From Streptomyces coacervatus (GTDB lineage: Bacteria; Actinomycetota; Actinomycetes; Streptomycetales; Streptomycetaceae), in the NCBI RefSeq assembly GCF_029223485.1, contig NZ_JARHTP010000007.1, forward strand, positions 62,001-126,000: a stretch of DNA of 64,000 bases, given 5' to 3'. This document shows, one piece after another, positions 56,075 through 64,000 of the stretch. The notes beneath the pieces are model-generated. The model had not been told where the DNA came from and searched no databases. It saw only the letters and a list, made by a program, of their open reading frames with translations. How positions within the stretch are numbered: the stretch's first letter is position 1; each line of letters starts with the position of its first letter. The translations under genes and the position numbers were made by a program.

Positions 56075-56103
56075 CCGCCGGGCCGCCGCGGGCGGCCCGG
56101 CGG
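56075..56103. terminator. Bidirectional terminator
   Basis: Exact 13-bp stem (CCGCCGGGCCGCC) with a 3-nt loop, between the converging thioesterase and FAD-monooxygenase genes. Confidence 0.8.
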
Positions 56104-56107
56104 TCCG

Positions 56108-57289
56108 TCAGACCCGGGCCCGCTCCCGCCACTCCGGCGTGATCAGCTCGCTGGACGGGCATGCGCCCGACACGGTCGAGAAGAACCGCTCGGTCATCAC
56201 CGGATCGTCCGCGATGGCACGCAGCAGCCCCAGCCGGCGCAGCGGCTTGAGTTCGGCCGTGGCCACGGTGTCCCGGTAGCCGTCCATCAGCAGGTCCTGG
56301 TGCTCGCGGGCGTACCGATCGAGGGCGGCGTCCAGCAGGGGCCGGTCCTGCAGCCCGTCGCCCACGCACTCGGTCAGGGCCGTCGCCTGCCGGAACGCGT
56401 CGGTGATGCCCTTGCCCGTGATCGAGTCCTTGTGGTGCGCGGCGTCCCCGACCAGCGCCCAGCCGGGCCCCGACGCCTGCCGGAAGAAGTTCCGCTGCTC
56501 GCCGGTGCCATAGAGGCGCTCCTCCTGGGAGGCCGATGCCAGCCGTTCTTCGAGGCCCGGCGCGACGGCTGCGACATTCCCCAGGTAGGCACGCCTGACG
56601 TTCGCGCGCACGGTGTCGAACTCGGACTGCGGGAAATACGTTCCGACGAGCGTCAGCCCGTCGTTCGTAGGAACGAAACCGACCCACCGGTCCGTCGACT
56701 GGTACACCTCGAAGCCGGTCGGCAGACCGGACCAGAAGGTGTAGTAGGCGCATGTCATCAGGGGGTCCTCGAAGACCGTCGGGGCACCGGCCAGGGCCGC
56801 CGTCCTGGAGCGCATGCCGTCCGCGCCGACGACCAGCCGGGCCCGCTCCTCGGACCGTCCGGCCGCCGTCCGCAGACCGACGCCCACCACCCGGCCGCCC
56901 TCGAAGAGCAGGTCGTCGACCGTGCACTGCTCGCGGAACTCGGCACCCGCCGCGACCGCGGCCTCGGCGAGGATCGGGTCGAGCAGATGGCGGCGGGGCG
57001 CATAGGCGGCGCGGATTCCGTCGACCGGCCAGGAGCAGCCCTCCAGCCGGACGTCCGCCACCTGGTAGCCGTGCCGGTCCATGGGAGGACAGCCGGTGGC
57101 GGCGACCGCCTCCAGCAGGCCCCAGCGCTGCAGATGGGCCACCCCGGGCTGGTGGATGTACAGGGTGGACATGGTGTCGCGGGGAAACCGCGCCTTGTCC
57201 ACCATCAGCACGCGATAGCCGGCCCGGGCGAAGAGCATCGCCGTCGGGGCCCCGGCGCAGCGAGCGCCCACCACTATGACGTCGTACAC
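56108..57289 (-). CDS. FAD-dependent oxidoreductase/monooxygenase
   Basis: A 393-aa flavoprotein from GTG 57289. Dinucleotide motif YDVIVVGARCAGAPTAMLFA, FAD-binding VVGADGMRSR and GWALVGDAAHHKDSITGKGI. Related to class A aromatic hydroxylases and geranylgeranyl-reductase-like tailoring enzymes. Probably oxidises or epoxidises the polyketide product. Last gene of the minus-strand operon. Confidence 0.85.
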   Translation of the reverse strand: MYDVIVVGARCAGAPTAMLFARAGYRVLMVDKARFPRDTMSTLYIHQPGVAHLQRWGLLEAVAATGCPPMDRHGYQVADVRLEGCSWPVDGIRAAYAPRRHLLDPILAEAAVAAGAEFREQCTVDDLLFEGGRVVGVGLRTAAGRSEERARLVVGADGMRSRTAALAGAPTVFEDPLMTCAYYTFWSGLPTGFEVYQSTDRWVGFVPTNDGLTLVGTYFPQSEFDTVRANVRRAYLGNVAAVAPGLEERLASASQEERLYGTGEQRNFFRQASGPGWALVGDAAHHKDSITGKGITDAFRQATALTECVGDGLQDRPLLDAALDRYAREHQDLLMDGYRDTVATAELKPLRRLGLLRAIADDPVMTERFFSTVSGACPSSELITPEWRERARV

Positions 57290-57335
57290 GAGGGGTGTCC
57301 TTTCCCGGACGGATGGTTGCGCTCCACGACGGCCG

Positions 57336-58397
57336 TCACTCGGCGACCCCCGATTTCTCGAACGCCTCGGTGAGCGCGCGCAGTTCACCCAGACCGTCGG
57401 CGCCGTGCTCGGGGAAGACCATCGCGGACAGGGTCGTCACGCCCGCCTCGGCATACGCCCGCAGACCGTCGGCGATCCGGTCGACCGGGCCCAGCAGACA
57501 GGTTCGTTCGAGGAACTCCTGCGGTACGGCCGCTGCCGCCTCGCGGGGCTTTCCGGCCAGGTACAGCTCCTGCACGCGGTGCGCGGCAGCGCCGTAACCC
57601 ATCTGTACGGCAAGGCTGTTGTAGAAGTTCTGGGTGCGCGAGCCCATGCCGCCGAGGTAGTGGGTGGTGTACATCCGGACCCGGTCCGCGCACTCGGCGA
57701 GGTCCTCGCCCACCACGACGGGGACCGCCGCGACGACATCGAACCCGGTGAGGTCCCGGCCCCGCTTCCGCCGCCCGGCGCGCAGCTGCTCCAGGTGCGT
57801 CGCGCCGTGCTCGGGCTGGAAGAACACCGAGAGCCAGCCGTCCGCGATCTCCCCGGCGAGGGCCGTGTTGCGCGGCCCCACGGCCGCCAGATAGAGCGGT
57901 ACGTCCTTGCGGAGCGGGCGGGTGCCCAGGCGCAGCGGCTTGCCGGGGCCGTCCGGCAGCGGCAGACGGTGGTGTTCGCCGTCGTACACGACGTCCTGGC
58001 GGCGCAGGGCGAGGCGCACCACGTCGACGTACTCGCGGGTGCGGGCCAGCGGCCGGTCGAAGCGGGCGCCGTGCCAGCCCTCCGAGACCTGCGGTCCGGA
58101 GACGCCGAGACCGAGCCGGAAACGCCCGCCGGAGAGCAGGTCGAGGGTGGCCGCGGTCATCGCGGTCATGGTCGGGGTGCGGGCGGGGATCTGCATCACC
58201 GCGGTGCCGAGCCCGATCCGGCTGGTCTGCGCGGCGAGCCAGCCCAGCAGGGACACCGCGTCGGAGCTGAACACCTCGGCCGTCCACACCACGGAGAAGC
58301 CGAGCCGTTCGGCTTCGCGCACCTGCACCGCGGAGGTCTGGGGATCGGCGCCGGCGCCCAGCGCGCCGAGGTAACGGAGGTTGAGGCCCAATCGCAT
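57336..58397 (-). CDS. LLM-class F420-dependent oxidoreductase
   Basis: A 353-aa luciferase-like protein from ATG 58397, whose first bases overlap the preceding stop. Family text: MRLGLNLRYLGALG, AVQVREAERLGFSVVWTAEV, TSRIGLGTAVMQIPARTPTM, SGGRFRLGLGVSGPQV. Known: such proteins use F420 or FMN. A tailoring reductase or oxidase in the cluster is likely; cofactor choice is inferred. Confidence 0.85.
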   Translation of the reverse strand: MRLGLNLRYLGALGAGADPQTSAVQVREAERLGFSVVWTAEVFSSDAVSLLGWLAAQTSRIGLGTAVMQIPARTPTMTAMTAATLDLLSGGRFRLGLGVSGPQVSEGWHGARFDRPLARTREYVDVVRLALRRQDVVYDGEHHRLPLPDGPGKPLRLGTRPLRKDVPLYLAAVGPRNTALAGEIADGWLSVFFQPEHGATHLEQLRAGRRKRGRDLTGFDVVAAVPVVVGEDLAECADRVRMYTTHYLGGMGSRTQNFYNSLAVQMGYGAAAHRVQELYLAGKPREAAAAVPQEFLERTCLLGPVDRIADGLRAYAEAGVTTLSAMVFPEHGADGLGELRALTEAFEKSGVAE

Positions 58398-59308
58398 CAG
58401 CGGACCGCTTTCGTGGGATCCAGGCAACGGTTGAGGAAGTCGAGCACGGTCGAGGTGTACCGCTCCTTGTCGGCCCACATCGCCCGCAGATGTCTTGCGC
58501 CGGGCACCACCAGGGTCTCGGCGCGCGGATAGGGGCGCGCGAGGCGCAGGATCTCCTCGGCGGGTACGACGGGGTCGGCGTCGCCCGCGATGAACAGCAT
58601 CGGCGTGGTGGCGTACACCGGTCCCCGAGGCGTCGGAGGCCAGCCGCCCGACGTGCCCATGGTGACGTGGTTGAGCAGGCGGAACACCCCCTCGACCACC
58701 GGCCGGGCGGGGCCTGCCCGCATGGCGTCGGGCACCGGCAGCAGCCCCGTGCGCAGCAGGTTCGGCGAGACCGCGGGCGGGTCGGGGGCCGGGCCGCTGT
58801 CGCACACCAGCGCGTCCACGGTGCCGTCCAGATCGGCGAGCGAACGCAGCATGGCGAAGGACGACAGCGAGAAGCCGTACAGCGCCAGCCGCGCGCCCTC
58901 GAACTCCGGCAGCGACCGCAGATGGGTGGCGGCCGCGACGGCGTCCTCGGCGAAGCGCCGGTCGAAGCCGCCGAAACTGCGGTCCCGGGAACTGTCGCCG
59001 TGGTTGCGGAAGTCGAACAGCAGCACCGTGTACCCGGCCTCATGGAGAAAGCGGGCGTACGGCAGACTGCGCGACTTCTCCAGCCCCAGCCCGTGGCCGA
59101 GGAGCACCACCCGCCCCGGGTCCCCCCGGCACAGCCAGCCGCTGAGCCGGAGGCCGGAGGGGGCGACGGGGATGGTGATCTCCTCGGCGCGCAGCCCGAA
59201 CTGGTCCGGCCTGCGCCGCCCGGCGGGCGGCGGCGGATGGAACGCCGCATAGGCCGCCCTGGTCGCGACCACGGGCGCGGCGCACACCGCCAGCAGCTTC
59301 TTGCTCAA
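58397..59308 (-). CDS. Alpha/beta hydrolase
   Basis: A 303-aa protein with a TTG start at 59308, selected because GAGGAG lies just upstream. The N-terminus (LSKKLLAVCAAPVVATRAAY) is hydrophobic and may be a signal or anchor. Core: VVLLGHGLGLEKS, VLLFDFRNHGDSS, nucleophile Ser in LALYGFSLSSFAM, Asp in AGDADPVVP, His in GARHLRAMW. A peptidase_S9-type or acyl-hydrolase fold. Possibly trims or releases the product. Confidence 0.8.
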   Translation of the reverse strand: MSKKLLAVCAAPVVATRAAYAAFHPPPPAGRRRPDQFGLRAEEITIPVAPSGLRLSGWLCRGDPGRVVLLGHGLGLEKSRSLPYARFLHEAGYTVLLFDFRNHGDSSRDRSFGGFDRRFAEDAVAAATHLRSLPEFEGARLALYGFSLSSFAMLRSLADLDGTVDALVCDSGPAPDPPAVSPNLLRTGLLPVPDAMRAGPARPVVEGVFRLLNHVTMGTSGGWPPTPRGPVYATTPMLFIAGDADPVVPAEEILRLARPYPRAETLVVPGARHLRAMWADKERYTSTVLDFLNRCLDPTKAVR

Positions 59309-59349
59309 GGGGACTCCTCGCAGGGGGCGTTCGGGCTCGGACGACGTGC

Positions 59350-60102
59350 TCAGGTGACCAACCCGCCGTCCACGCCGAGCACTTGACCGCTGATGTAGCT
59401 CGCGCGGCCGGAGACCAGGAAGGACACGAGATCGGCGACGTCGTCGGGGGTGCCGAAGCGGGCCAGCGGGATCCGGCCCAGGATCTGTTCCTTGGCGGCG
59501 TCGGCCAGCGCCGCCGTCATGTCCGTCTCGATCAGCCCGGGCGCGACCGAGTTGGCGCGGATCCCGTACTTGCCGCACTCCTTGGCGAGTGCCCGGGTGA
59601 AGCCGATGATGCCCGCCTTCGACGCCGAGTAGTTGGTCTGGGTGGCACTGCCGTGCACCCCGGCGACCGAGGACAGCGTGACGATGGCCCCTGTACGCCG
59701 CTTCATGAAGGAGAAGATCGCGGCCCGGCAGACGTTGTACGTGCCGTCCAGGTTGGTGGAGACGACGTCCCGCCACTGCTCGTCGGCCATCCTCACCAGC
59801 GGGTTGTCCCGGGTGATGCCGGCCGAGGTGACCACGGCGTCCAGCTCCCCGAGCTCGGACTCCGTGCGCTCCACGAAGGCGCGGACCGCGGCGGCGTCCG
59901 TGACATCGACGCGCTGGGCCAGCACGCGTGCGCCGGCCCCGGTCGCCTCCTTCACCACCTGCTCGGCGGCCTTCTCGTCGGAGTGGTAGCAGAACGCCAC
60001 GTCGAAGCCGTCGGCGGCGAGCCGTGTCACCACGGCCCGCCCGATGCCCCGGGAGCCGCCCGACACCAGGGCGACCGGACGGCGGCTGTCCGACATCGTC
60101 AC
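59350..60102 (-). CDS. 3-oxoacyl-ACP reductase (FabG-like)
   Basis: A 250-aa SDR from GTG 60102 (ATG at 60096 is an alternative). VALVSGGSRGIGRAV, NAG-type site VTSAGITRDNPL, catalytic Ser in LSSVAGVHGS and Tyr-x3-Lys in TNYSASKAG, and C-terminal SYISGQVLGVDGGL. Reduces the beta-keto group of ACP-bound intermediates. Overlaps the ACP gene by 4 nt, supporting a shared assembly line. Confidence 0.9.
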   Translation of the reverse strand: MTMSDSRRPVALVSGGSRGIGRAVVTRLAADGFDVAFCYHSDEKAAEQVVKEATGAGARVLAQRVDVTDAAAVRAFVERTESELGELDAVVTSAGITRDNPLVRMADEQWRDVVSTNLDGTYNVCRAAIFSFMKRRTGAIVTLSSVAGVHGSATQTNYSASKAGIIGFTRALAKECGKYGIRANSVAPGLIETDMTAALADAAKEQILGRIPLARFGTPDDVADLVSFLVSGRASYISGQVLGVDGGLVT

Positions 60103-60362
60103 TTCCCCCCGGCGAGCTTGGACTCGACCAGGCCGCGGACCTGGAGCAGCGTGCTGAGCTCCTTGAACTCGGACTCGGCGACCTTGATGCCGTACCGCTT
60201 CTCCAGGTGCACGACGATCTCCAGCGCCATCAGCGAGTCCACCTGGAGGTCGTTGGCGAAGTGCGCCTCGTCGGTGACCTCCTCCTTGGGCAGTTCCAGG
60301 GCGTCGGCGACGATCGCGCGCAGTTCGTCGAGGTCGAGGGCGGTGGTGGTGTTCTCGGACAT
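60099..60362 (-). CDS. Acyl carrier protein
   Basis: An 87-aa four-helix carrier with the phosphopantetheine Ser43 in LQVDSLMALEIV. Its N-terminal eight or so residues (MSENTTTA) are disordered. Sits between the FabI-like and FabG-like reductases and is the only ACP in the visible part of the cluster. Confidence 0.93.
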   Translation of the reverse strand: MSENTTTALDLDELRAIVADALELPKEEVTDEAHFANDLQVDSLMALEIVVHLEKRYGIKVAESEFKELSTLLQVRGLVESKLAGGK

Positions 60363-60421
60363 GAGGGTTCCTTTCGGGAAGTGTTCTCAGAACAGGGAGG
60401 GTTGGTCAGACGGAGGGTCGG

Positions 60422-61219
60422 TCAGGCGGTGAGGAGTTCGCCGCCGTCGACGCCGATGACATTGCCGGTGAGCCAGGACGATGTGCTCATCGACAGCAGG
60501 ACGATCGCCTCGGCGACGTCCTCCGGCTCGGTCAGCCGGCGGTGCGGGTTGCGGGCGCGGCACTGGTCGGCGTAGGCGGCACTGCCCGGGATCTTCTCCA
60601 GGGCCGGCGTCAGGGTGGTGCCCGCGCGCAGCGCGTTCACGGCGACGCCGCGCGGGGCCAGTTCGACGGCCAGCTGGCGCAGATGCGCCTCCAGGGCCGC
60701 CTTGGCCGCCGAGACCGCGCCGTAGCTGTTCAGGACCTGCGTGCTGCCCGCGCTGGTCATGCCGTAGATCTTCGCCCCGCGGGTCAGGAGCCCGGCCGCG
60801 ATCAGGTCCTGGGTCCAGTACACGAGGCTGTGGGCCATCACGTCGACGGTCATCGCCATCTGCCGCGGCGAGATGGTCCCCTGGTCCTGTTCGTCGGGGA
60901 CGAAGGGCAGCAGTGAGCCGAACGCGAGGGAGTGCAGGACGATGCGCACTCCTTGCATGCCGGCGAGTTCGGCGGCCCTGGAGACCACCTCGGAACGGGT
61001 CGAGGCGCTGGCCGCGTTGAGGTTGAAGAAGTGGACGGACGCGCCGAGGTCGCGCAGCTCGTCGGCGAACTTCGCCGCGGCCTCGGCCCCGTCGGAGGTG
61101 TCGAAGTGGACCCCGATGACGTTTCCGCCGCGCTCCGCGAGGGCGCGGGCGGTGGCCCGGCCGAAACCGCTGGACACACCGAGGATGAGGGACCAGGATC
61201 CCTGGATCTCCGTGATCAT
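60422..61219 (-). CDS. FabI/FabL-like SDR enoyl reductase
   Basis: A 265-aa protein from ATG 61219 (overlapping the upstream stop by 4 nt). SDR start SWSLILGVSSGFGRATARAL, and a catalytic Tyr-x6-Lys (SYGAVSAAKAALE), the spacing of enoyl-ACP reductases rather than the Tyr-x3-Lys of ketoreductases. Also IVLHSLAFGSLLPF like FabI. Suggests that double bonds are reduced at some steps. A housekeeping FabI is normally elsewhere. Confidence 0.75.
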   Translation of the reverse strand: MITEIQGSWSLILGVSSGFGRATARALAERGGNVIGVHFDTSDGAEAAAKFADELRDLGASVHFFNLNAASASTRSEVVSRAAELAGMQGVRIVLHSLAFGSLLPFVPDEQDQGTISPRQMAMTVDVMAHSLVYWTQDLIAAGLLTRGAKIYGMTSAGSTQVLNSYGAVSAAKAALEAHLRQLAVELAPRGVAVNALRAGTTLTPALEKIPGSAAYADQCRARNPHRRLTEPEDVAEAIVLLSMSTSSWLTGNVIGVDGGELLTA

Positions 61220-62193
61220 TGCCAACTCCCGTGCTGCTGAGGGTGGTTGTGGGGAAGGGTGGTGAGGCGGGCGAAGGCCACATTGCCCTCGGCCGCGGCG
61301 GTGACGACGACGTGTTCCGGACCGTCGTCACCGGTGGCGAGCCGGGCGACCAGGTGCCGCATCGGCGAGAGGCAGCCGGCACCGGCCGGGGTGATCGAGA
61401 CCGTCCCTGCCTTGCCGGCCAGCCAGTCCGCCACGGCCCGGCCCGTGGCCGAGTCGTCGAGGACCGCGTCCACATGGCGGGGGAGCGGACCGTCGGCGGT
61501 CAGCGCCGCCCAGGCATCGTCGAGCGCGTCGGCGGGGGCGGCGCCGGGTGCCAGGAAGGCGTTCCGGATACGGCAACTGCCGTACGCAGAGGGGTTGTTG
61601 ATCCCTTCGGCGCTCGGCGCGCAGACCAGGGCGACCGCGCCGATGTCGCTGCCGTCGGCGCCCGGCTCGGGTCTCGGCAGCTCGTCCTCGGTCGCGCCCA
61701 CGACCAGGACGTCCGCCCTGCCCCGGGCCAGCGCGCGAGCGCCCGCCTGGAGTGCGTCGAAGCCCGCGGTGCGGGGCGAGTTGGTGGTGAGGGTGAAGCC
61801 GTGGACGGTGTGTTCCACGGCGAGCCGGGACGCGAACAGGCTCATCGCGAAGTACGGCGCGGTGATCGGAGTGATCGCGTCCGCGCCCTCCTCCAGGATG
61901 CTGCGGTCCTGCTCCTCCATCAGCGCCATACCGGCGTTGTTGGTGCCGACGACGACCCCGCGCCGCTCGGCGGGAACCGCGTCCGGAGCGTCCCCCGCGT
62001 CGTCGAGGGCGCTTCGGGTGGCGGCCAGCAGGTACTGGCAGGCCGTCGGCAGCCGCCGGTAGCCGCGTCCGGTCAGCGCGGTCACCACGTCGAACCAGCC
62101 GGGTGCGGGCGCGGCCGTCACCGTCCGGGCGTCGGCCGGCTTGTCGGCGCCGGGCAGGACGACACCGAGTCCGAGTACGTCGAGGCTGATCAT
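61216..62193 (-). CDS. Ketosynthase-like protein without active-site Cys
   Basis: A 325-aa thiolase-fold protein from ATG 62193. It keeps VLGLGVVLPGADK and RGVVVGTNNAGMALMEEQ, but the nucleophile region reads FTLTTNSPRTAGFDALQAG, with no Cys, and the C-terminal His motifs are weak. Short for a ketosynthase (about 400). Probably a structural or chain-length partner rather than a condensing enzyme. Overlaps the neighbouring genes by 4 nt on both sides. Confidence 0.75.
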   Translation of the reverse strand: MISLDVLGLGVVLPGADKPADARTVTAAPAPGWFDVVTALTGRGYRRLPTACQYLLAATRSALDDAGDAPDAVPAERRGVVVGTNNAGMALMEEQDRSILEEGADAITPITAPYFAMSLFASRLAVEHTVHGFTLTTNSPRTAGFDALQAGARALARGRADVLVVGATEDELPRPEPGADGSDIGAVALVCAPSAEGINNPSAYGSCRIRNAFLAPGAAPADALDDAWAALTADGPLPRHVDAVLDDSATGRAVADWLAGKAGTVSITPAGAGCLSPMRHLVARLATGDDGPEHVVVTAAAEGNVAFARLTTLPHNHPQQHGSWQ

Positions 62194-63407
62194 GGGGCTC
62201 CTTCCGGACCGGTCAGTACGAGCGAGACGTTGTTCCCGCCGAACGCGTAGGCGTTGACGAGTACGGCCTGCTCCGACAGGGGCACGGGCTCCTGCTGCGG
62301 CAGCCGCACCGGGCACTCGGGGTCCTGCTCGTCCAGGGGCGCGTTCGCGGGAACCCGCCGGTGGTGCACCAGCAGCGCGGCCGTCAGAGCGCCGAAGGCG
62401 CCGGCGACCCCCGCGGTGTGCCCGATCAGGCCCTTGAGGCTGAACAGCGGCAGCCCGTCACAGCGGTCCTCGAACACCTCGCGCAGCACGCGCGCCTCCA
62501 CGGCGTCGTTGAGCGGGGTGCCCGTGCCGTGCGGGACGACCGCGCCGATGTCCTCGCGGCTCAGACCGGCCTCGTCGAGCGCCTGACGGATGCTCCGCAG
62601 GGCCTGGCCACCGCTGGGGTCGGGCGCCGTCGGATGGTGTGCGTCGCAGCTCCACGCGGCGCCCGCCAGCTCGGCGTACGCGGTGGCTCCCCGGCGCGCG
62701 GCGTGCTCCGCCGATTCGAGTACGAGCATGGCGGCGCCGTCCCCGAACAGCGTGCCCTGCCGGTGCAGATCGAACGGGCGGCACCGCTCGGGATCCAGCG
62801 CCCCCAGCCGGTTGAAGACACCCATGCCGACCCGGGTGACGCCCTCCGCGCCGCCGGTGAGGACGACGTCGGCCTCGCCGCCGCGGATCATGTCGGCGGC
62901 GACCGCGACGGCGTAACCACTGGCCGCGCAGGCGTTGCCGACGCTGACATTGCCGCCGCCGGCCCCGAGCGCCGCGCCGACCGCGGCCGCGGTGAGCGTC
63001 ATCGGGGACCAGGTGGCGCCCTCGGCGGCGGATGCGACACCGGCCCGGCGGCTCTCGTGCCACCCCGCGTTACCCATCTCGACGCCCAGGACGACCGCAA
63101 GGCGGGCCCGTGTACGGGTGTCGAGCCCGGCGTCGGCGACGGCCTCCCGGGCGGCGGCCACCGCCATCCGGGGACCGGCCGCCAGGGTCGAGCCGGCCAG
63201 CCTGGAAGGCTCCGCGGGTACCTCGTCCTGCGGCACCAGATACATCAGCCGGTTGGCCATCCGGGCGTCCGGGTCCGGGATCGGCGCGGGGGTGCCGCCG
63301 CCGGCCAGCAGACCCGCCCAGAAGGCGTCAACTCCCGTACCCAGACAGGAGATCGAGCCCATGCCGGTCACCACGACCCGCCGCCCGTCGTCGCGTCCCG
63401 CGGTCAT
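62190..63407 (-). CDS. Beta-ketoacyl synthase (active KS)
   Basis: A 405-aa FabF-type ketosynthase. RRVVVTGMGSISCLGTGVDA at the start; triad Cys160 (VSVGNACAASGYAVA), His293 (VPHGTGTPLND) and His330 (LKGLIGHTAGVAG), all intact; C-terminal NAYAFGGNNVSLVL. The only visible KS with a full triad, so it would catalyse the decarboxylative condensations with the ACP here. Confidence 0.93.
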   Translation of the reverse strand: MTAGRDDGRRVVVTGMGSISCLGTGVDAFWAGLLAGGGTPAPIPDPDARMANRLMYLVPQDEVPAEPSRLAGSTLAAGPRMAVAAAREAVADAGLDTRTRARLAVVLGVEMGNAGWHESRRAGVASAAEGATWSPMTLTAAAVGAALGAGGGNVSVGNACAASGYAVAVAADMIRGGEADVVLTGGAEGVTRVGMGVFNRLGALDPERCRPFDLHRQGTLFGDGAAMLVLESAEHAARRGATAYAELAGAAWSCDAHHPTAPDPSGGQALRSIRQALDEAGLSREDIGAVVPHGTGTPLNDAVEARVLREVFEDRCDGLPLFSLKGLIGHTAGVAGAFGALTAALLVHHRRVPANAPLDEQDPECPVRLPQQEPVPLSEQAVLVNAYAFGGNNVSLVLTGPEGAP

Positions 63408-64000
63408 GGCGCCGCACCGATGCCGGTGAGCAGCAGCGCCGCCGCGGCGTCGTCCGCCGGGGCACCGCCGCTGGTGGTCAGGACCGAGCCGGAGCCGCCC
63501 CGGCCGAGGTGGGCGACGCCCGCCGCGCACTGCAGCACGCCCAGCGCTCCCGAGCAGTGGCCGAGCCGGGCCGTGAGATCCAGCGACGGCACGGCGCCGG
63601 TGTCCGGGGCCGCGTCCGACGGGGTCTCCTCGGCGGTGAGCCACAGCCCGACGGGCGGTGCGTCCGCCTTTCGGACCTCGGCGACGGCGGTCCGCAGATC
63701 CGAGGCCCGGGCCACCTCGGCCAGTGCCGCGAGCGGCCGGGCCGACCGGGCCCGGGCATGCGTGGCCGACTCGACGACCAGGGCCGCCGCGCCGTCCAGC
63801 ACCGTCCGCTCCGAGGCCTCCGAAAGCAGGCGGGCGACCGGTTCGGTGTCCGGTTCCACACCGATCACGACGGCCACCTCGGCCCGCCGGACCGCGATCA
63901 GGTTCCGCGCCCAGTACAGGGCGTCGGTGCCGCTCGTCGGGCCGTTGCACACGGTGACGTTCGGTCCGCGCATGCCGTAGCGGATGGCGATCCAGCCGGC
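63404..64000 (-). CDS. Second ketosynthase-like protein without Cys (partial)
   Basis: At least 198 residues; continues past the right edge. Text WIAIRYGMRGPNVTVCNGPT-SGTDALYWARNL aligns with the KS nucleophile segment, but the Cys position is Pro. Also VVIGVEPDTEPVARLLSEAS and LTARLGHCSGALGVLQCAAG, the latter like the second His loop. Resembles a chain-length-factor-type partner of the adjacent KS (4-nt overlap). Confidence 0.7.
   Translation of the reverse strand, partial: AGWIAIRYGMRGPNVTVCNGPTSGTDALYWARNLIAVRRAEVAVVIGVEPDTEPVARLLSEASERTVLDGAAALVVESATHARARSARPLAALAEVARASDLRTAVAEVRKADAPPVGLWLTAEETPSDAAPDTGAVPSLDLTARLGHCSGALGVLQCAAGVAHLGRGGSGSVLTTSGGAPADDAAAALLLTGIGAAP

Overview
The window is high-GC actinobacterial DNA, almost certainly from a Streptomyces chromosome. 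It has GTG, TTG and probably CTG starts, strong third-position GC, many 4-nt stop/start overlaps, and families typical of the genus: Hen1/Pnkp, HTH-fused MurA, DUF5999, LAL and PaaX regulators, and type II PKS parts. Everything here is read by eye; family names are recognition, not search results.

0-11 kb is a mobile-element graveyard: an IS21 IstA remnant that cuts into a PQQ-like propeller gene, an OrfA/ATPase remnant, a frameshifted IS5-like transposase, a visibly AT-richer pentapeptide-repeat gene between inverted copies of that IS end, another transposase scrap, and relics of an integrated element (methylase-like protein and tyrosine integrase). A secreted HNH-like protein and a SWIM zinc-finger protein look intact.

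11-24 kb holds the hen1-pnkp RNA-repair operon, a compact candidate RiPP locus (27-aa peptide, B12 radical-SAM maturase, MFS exporter), an NAD-kinase-like/SPFH pair divergent from an arginine deiminase-ornithine carbamoyltransferase pair, and an anti-sigma-like ATPase.

24-39 kb carries two aromatic-CoA catabolic modules. The first has an enoyl-CoA hydratase, a fused flavin monooxygenase/OYE protein, an aryl-CoA ligase, PaaX, an acyl-CoA dehydrogenase and RidA. It is usually annotated salicylyl-CoA, but it fits 2-aminobenzoyl-CoA at least as well. The second is a box-type benzoyl-CoA module (ligase, BoxB, BoxC, PaaX-like regulator) without BoxA or BoxD. Each module has a repeated operator-like motif in its own promoters.

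38.9-45.8 kb is the most novel part: a four-gene block of a giant Ski2-like helicase, a NYN-like/LOTUS-like RNA-binding protein, a 72-aa protein, and a 392-aa protein that seems to start at CTG after a strong hairpin. It looks like an undescribed RNA-processing or defence system.

45.8-52.8 kb is housekeeping: HTH-MurA, aconitase with a palindrome and an iron-box-like site upstream, and an OmpR/histidine-kinase pair. From 53 kb to the right edge lies a biosynthetic cluster: a LAL regulator, a thioesterase, and a minus-strand operon of FAD and F420-type oxidoreductases, hydrolase, ketoreductase, ACP, FabI-like reductase and three ketosynthase-like proteins, of which two lack the active Cys. This suggests a reducing type II PKS and continues beyond the window.
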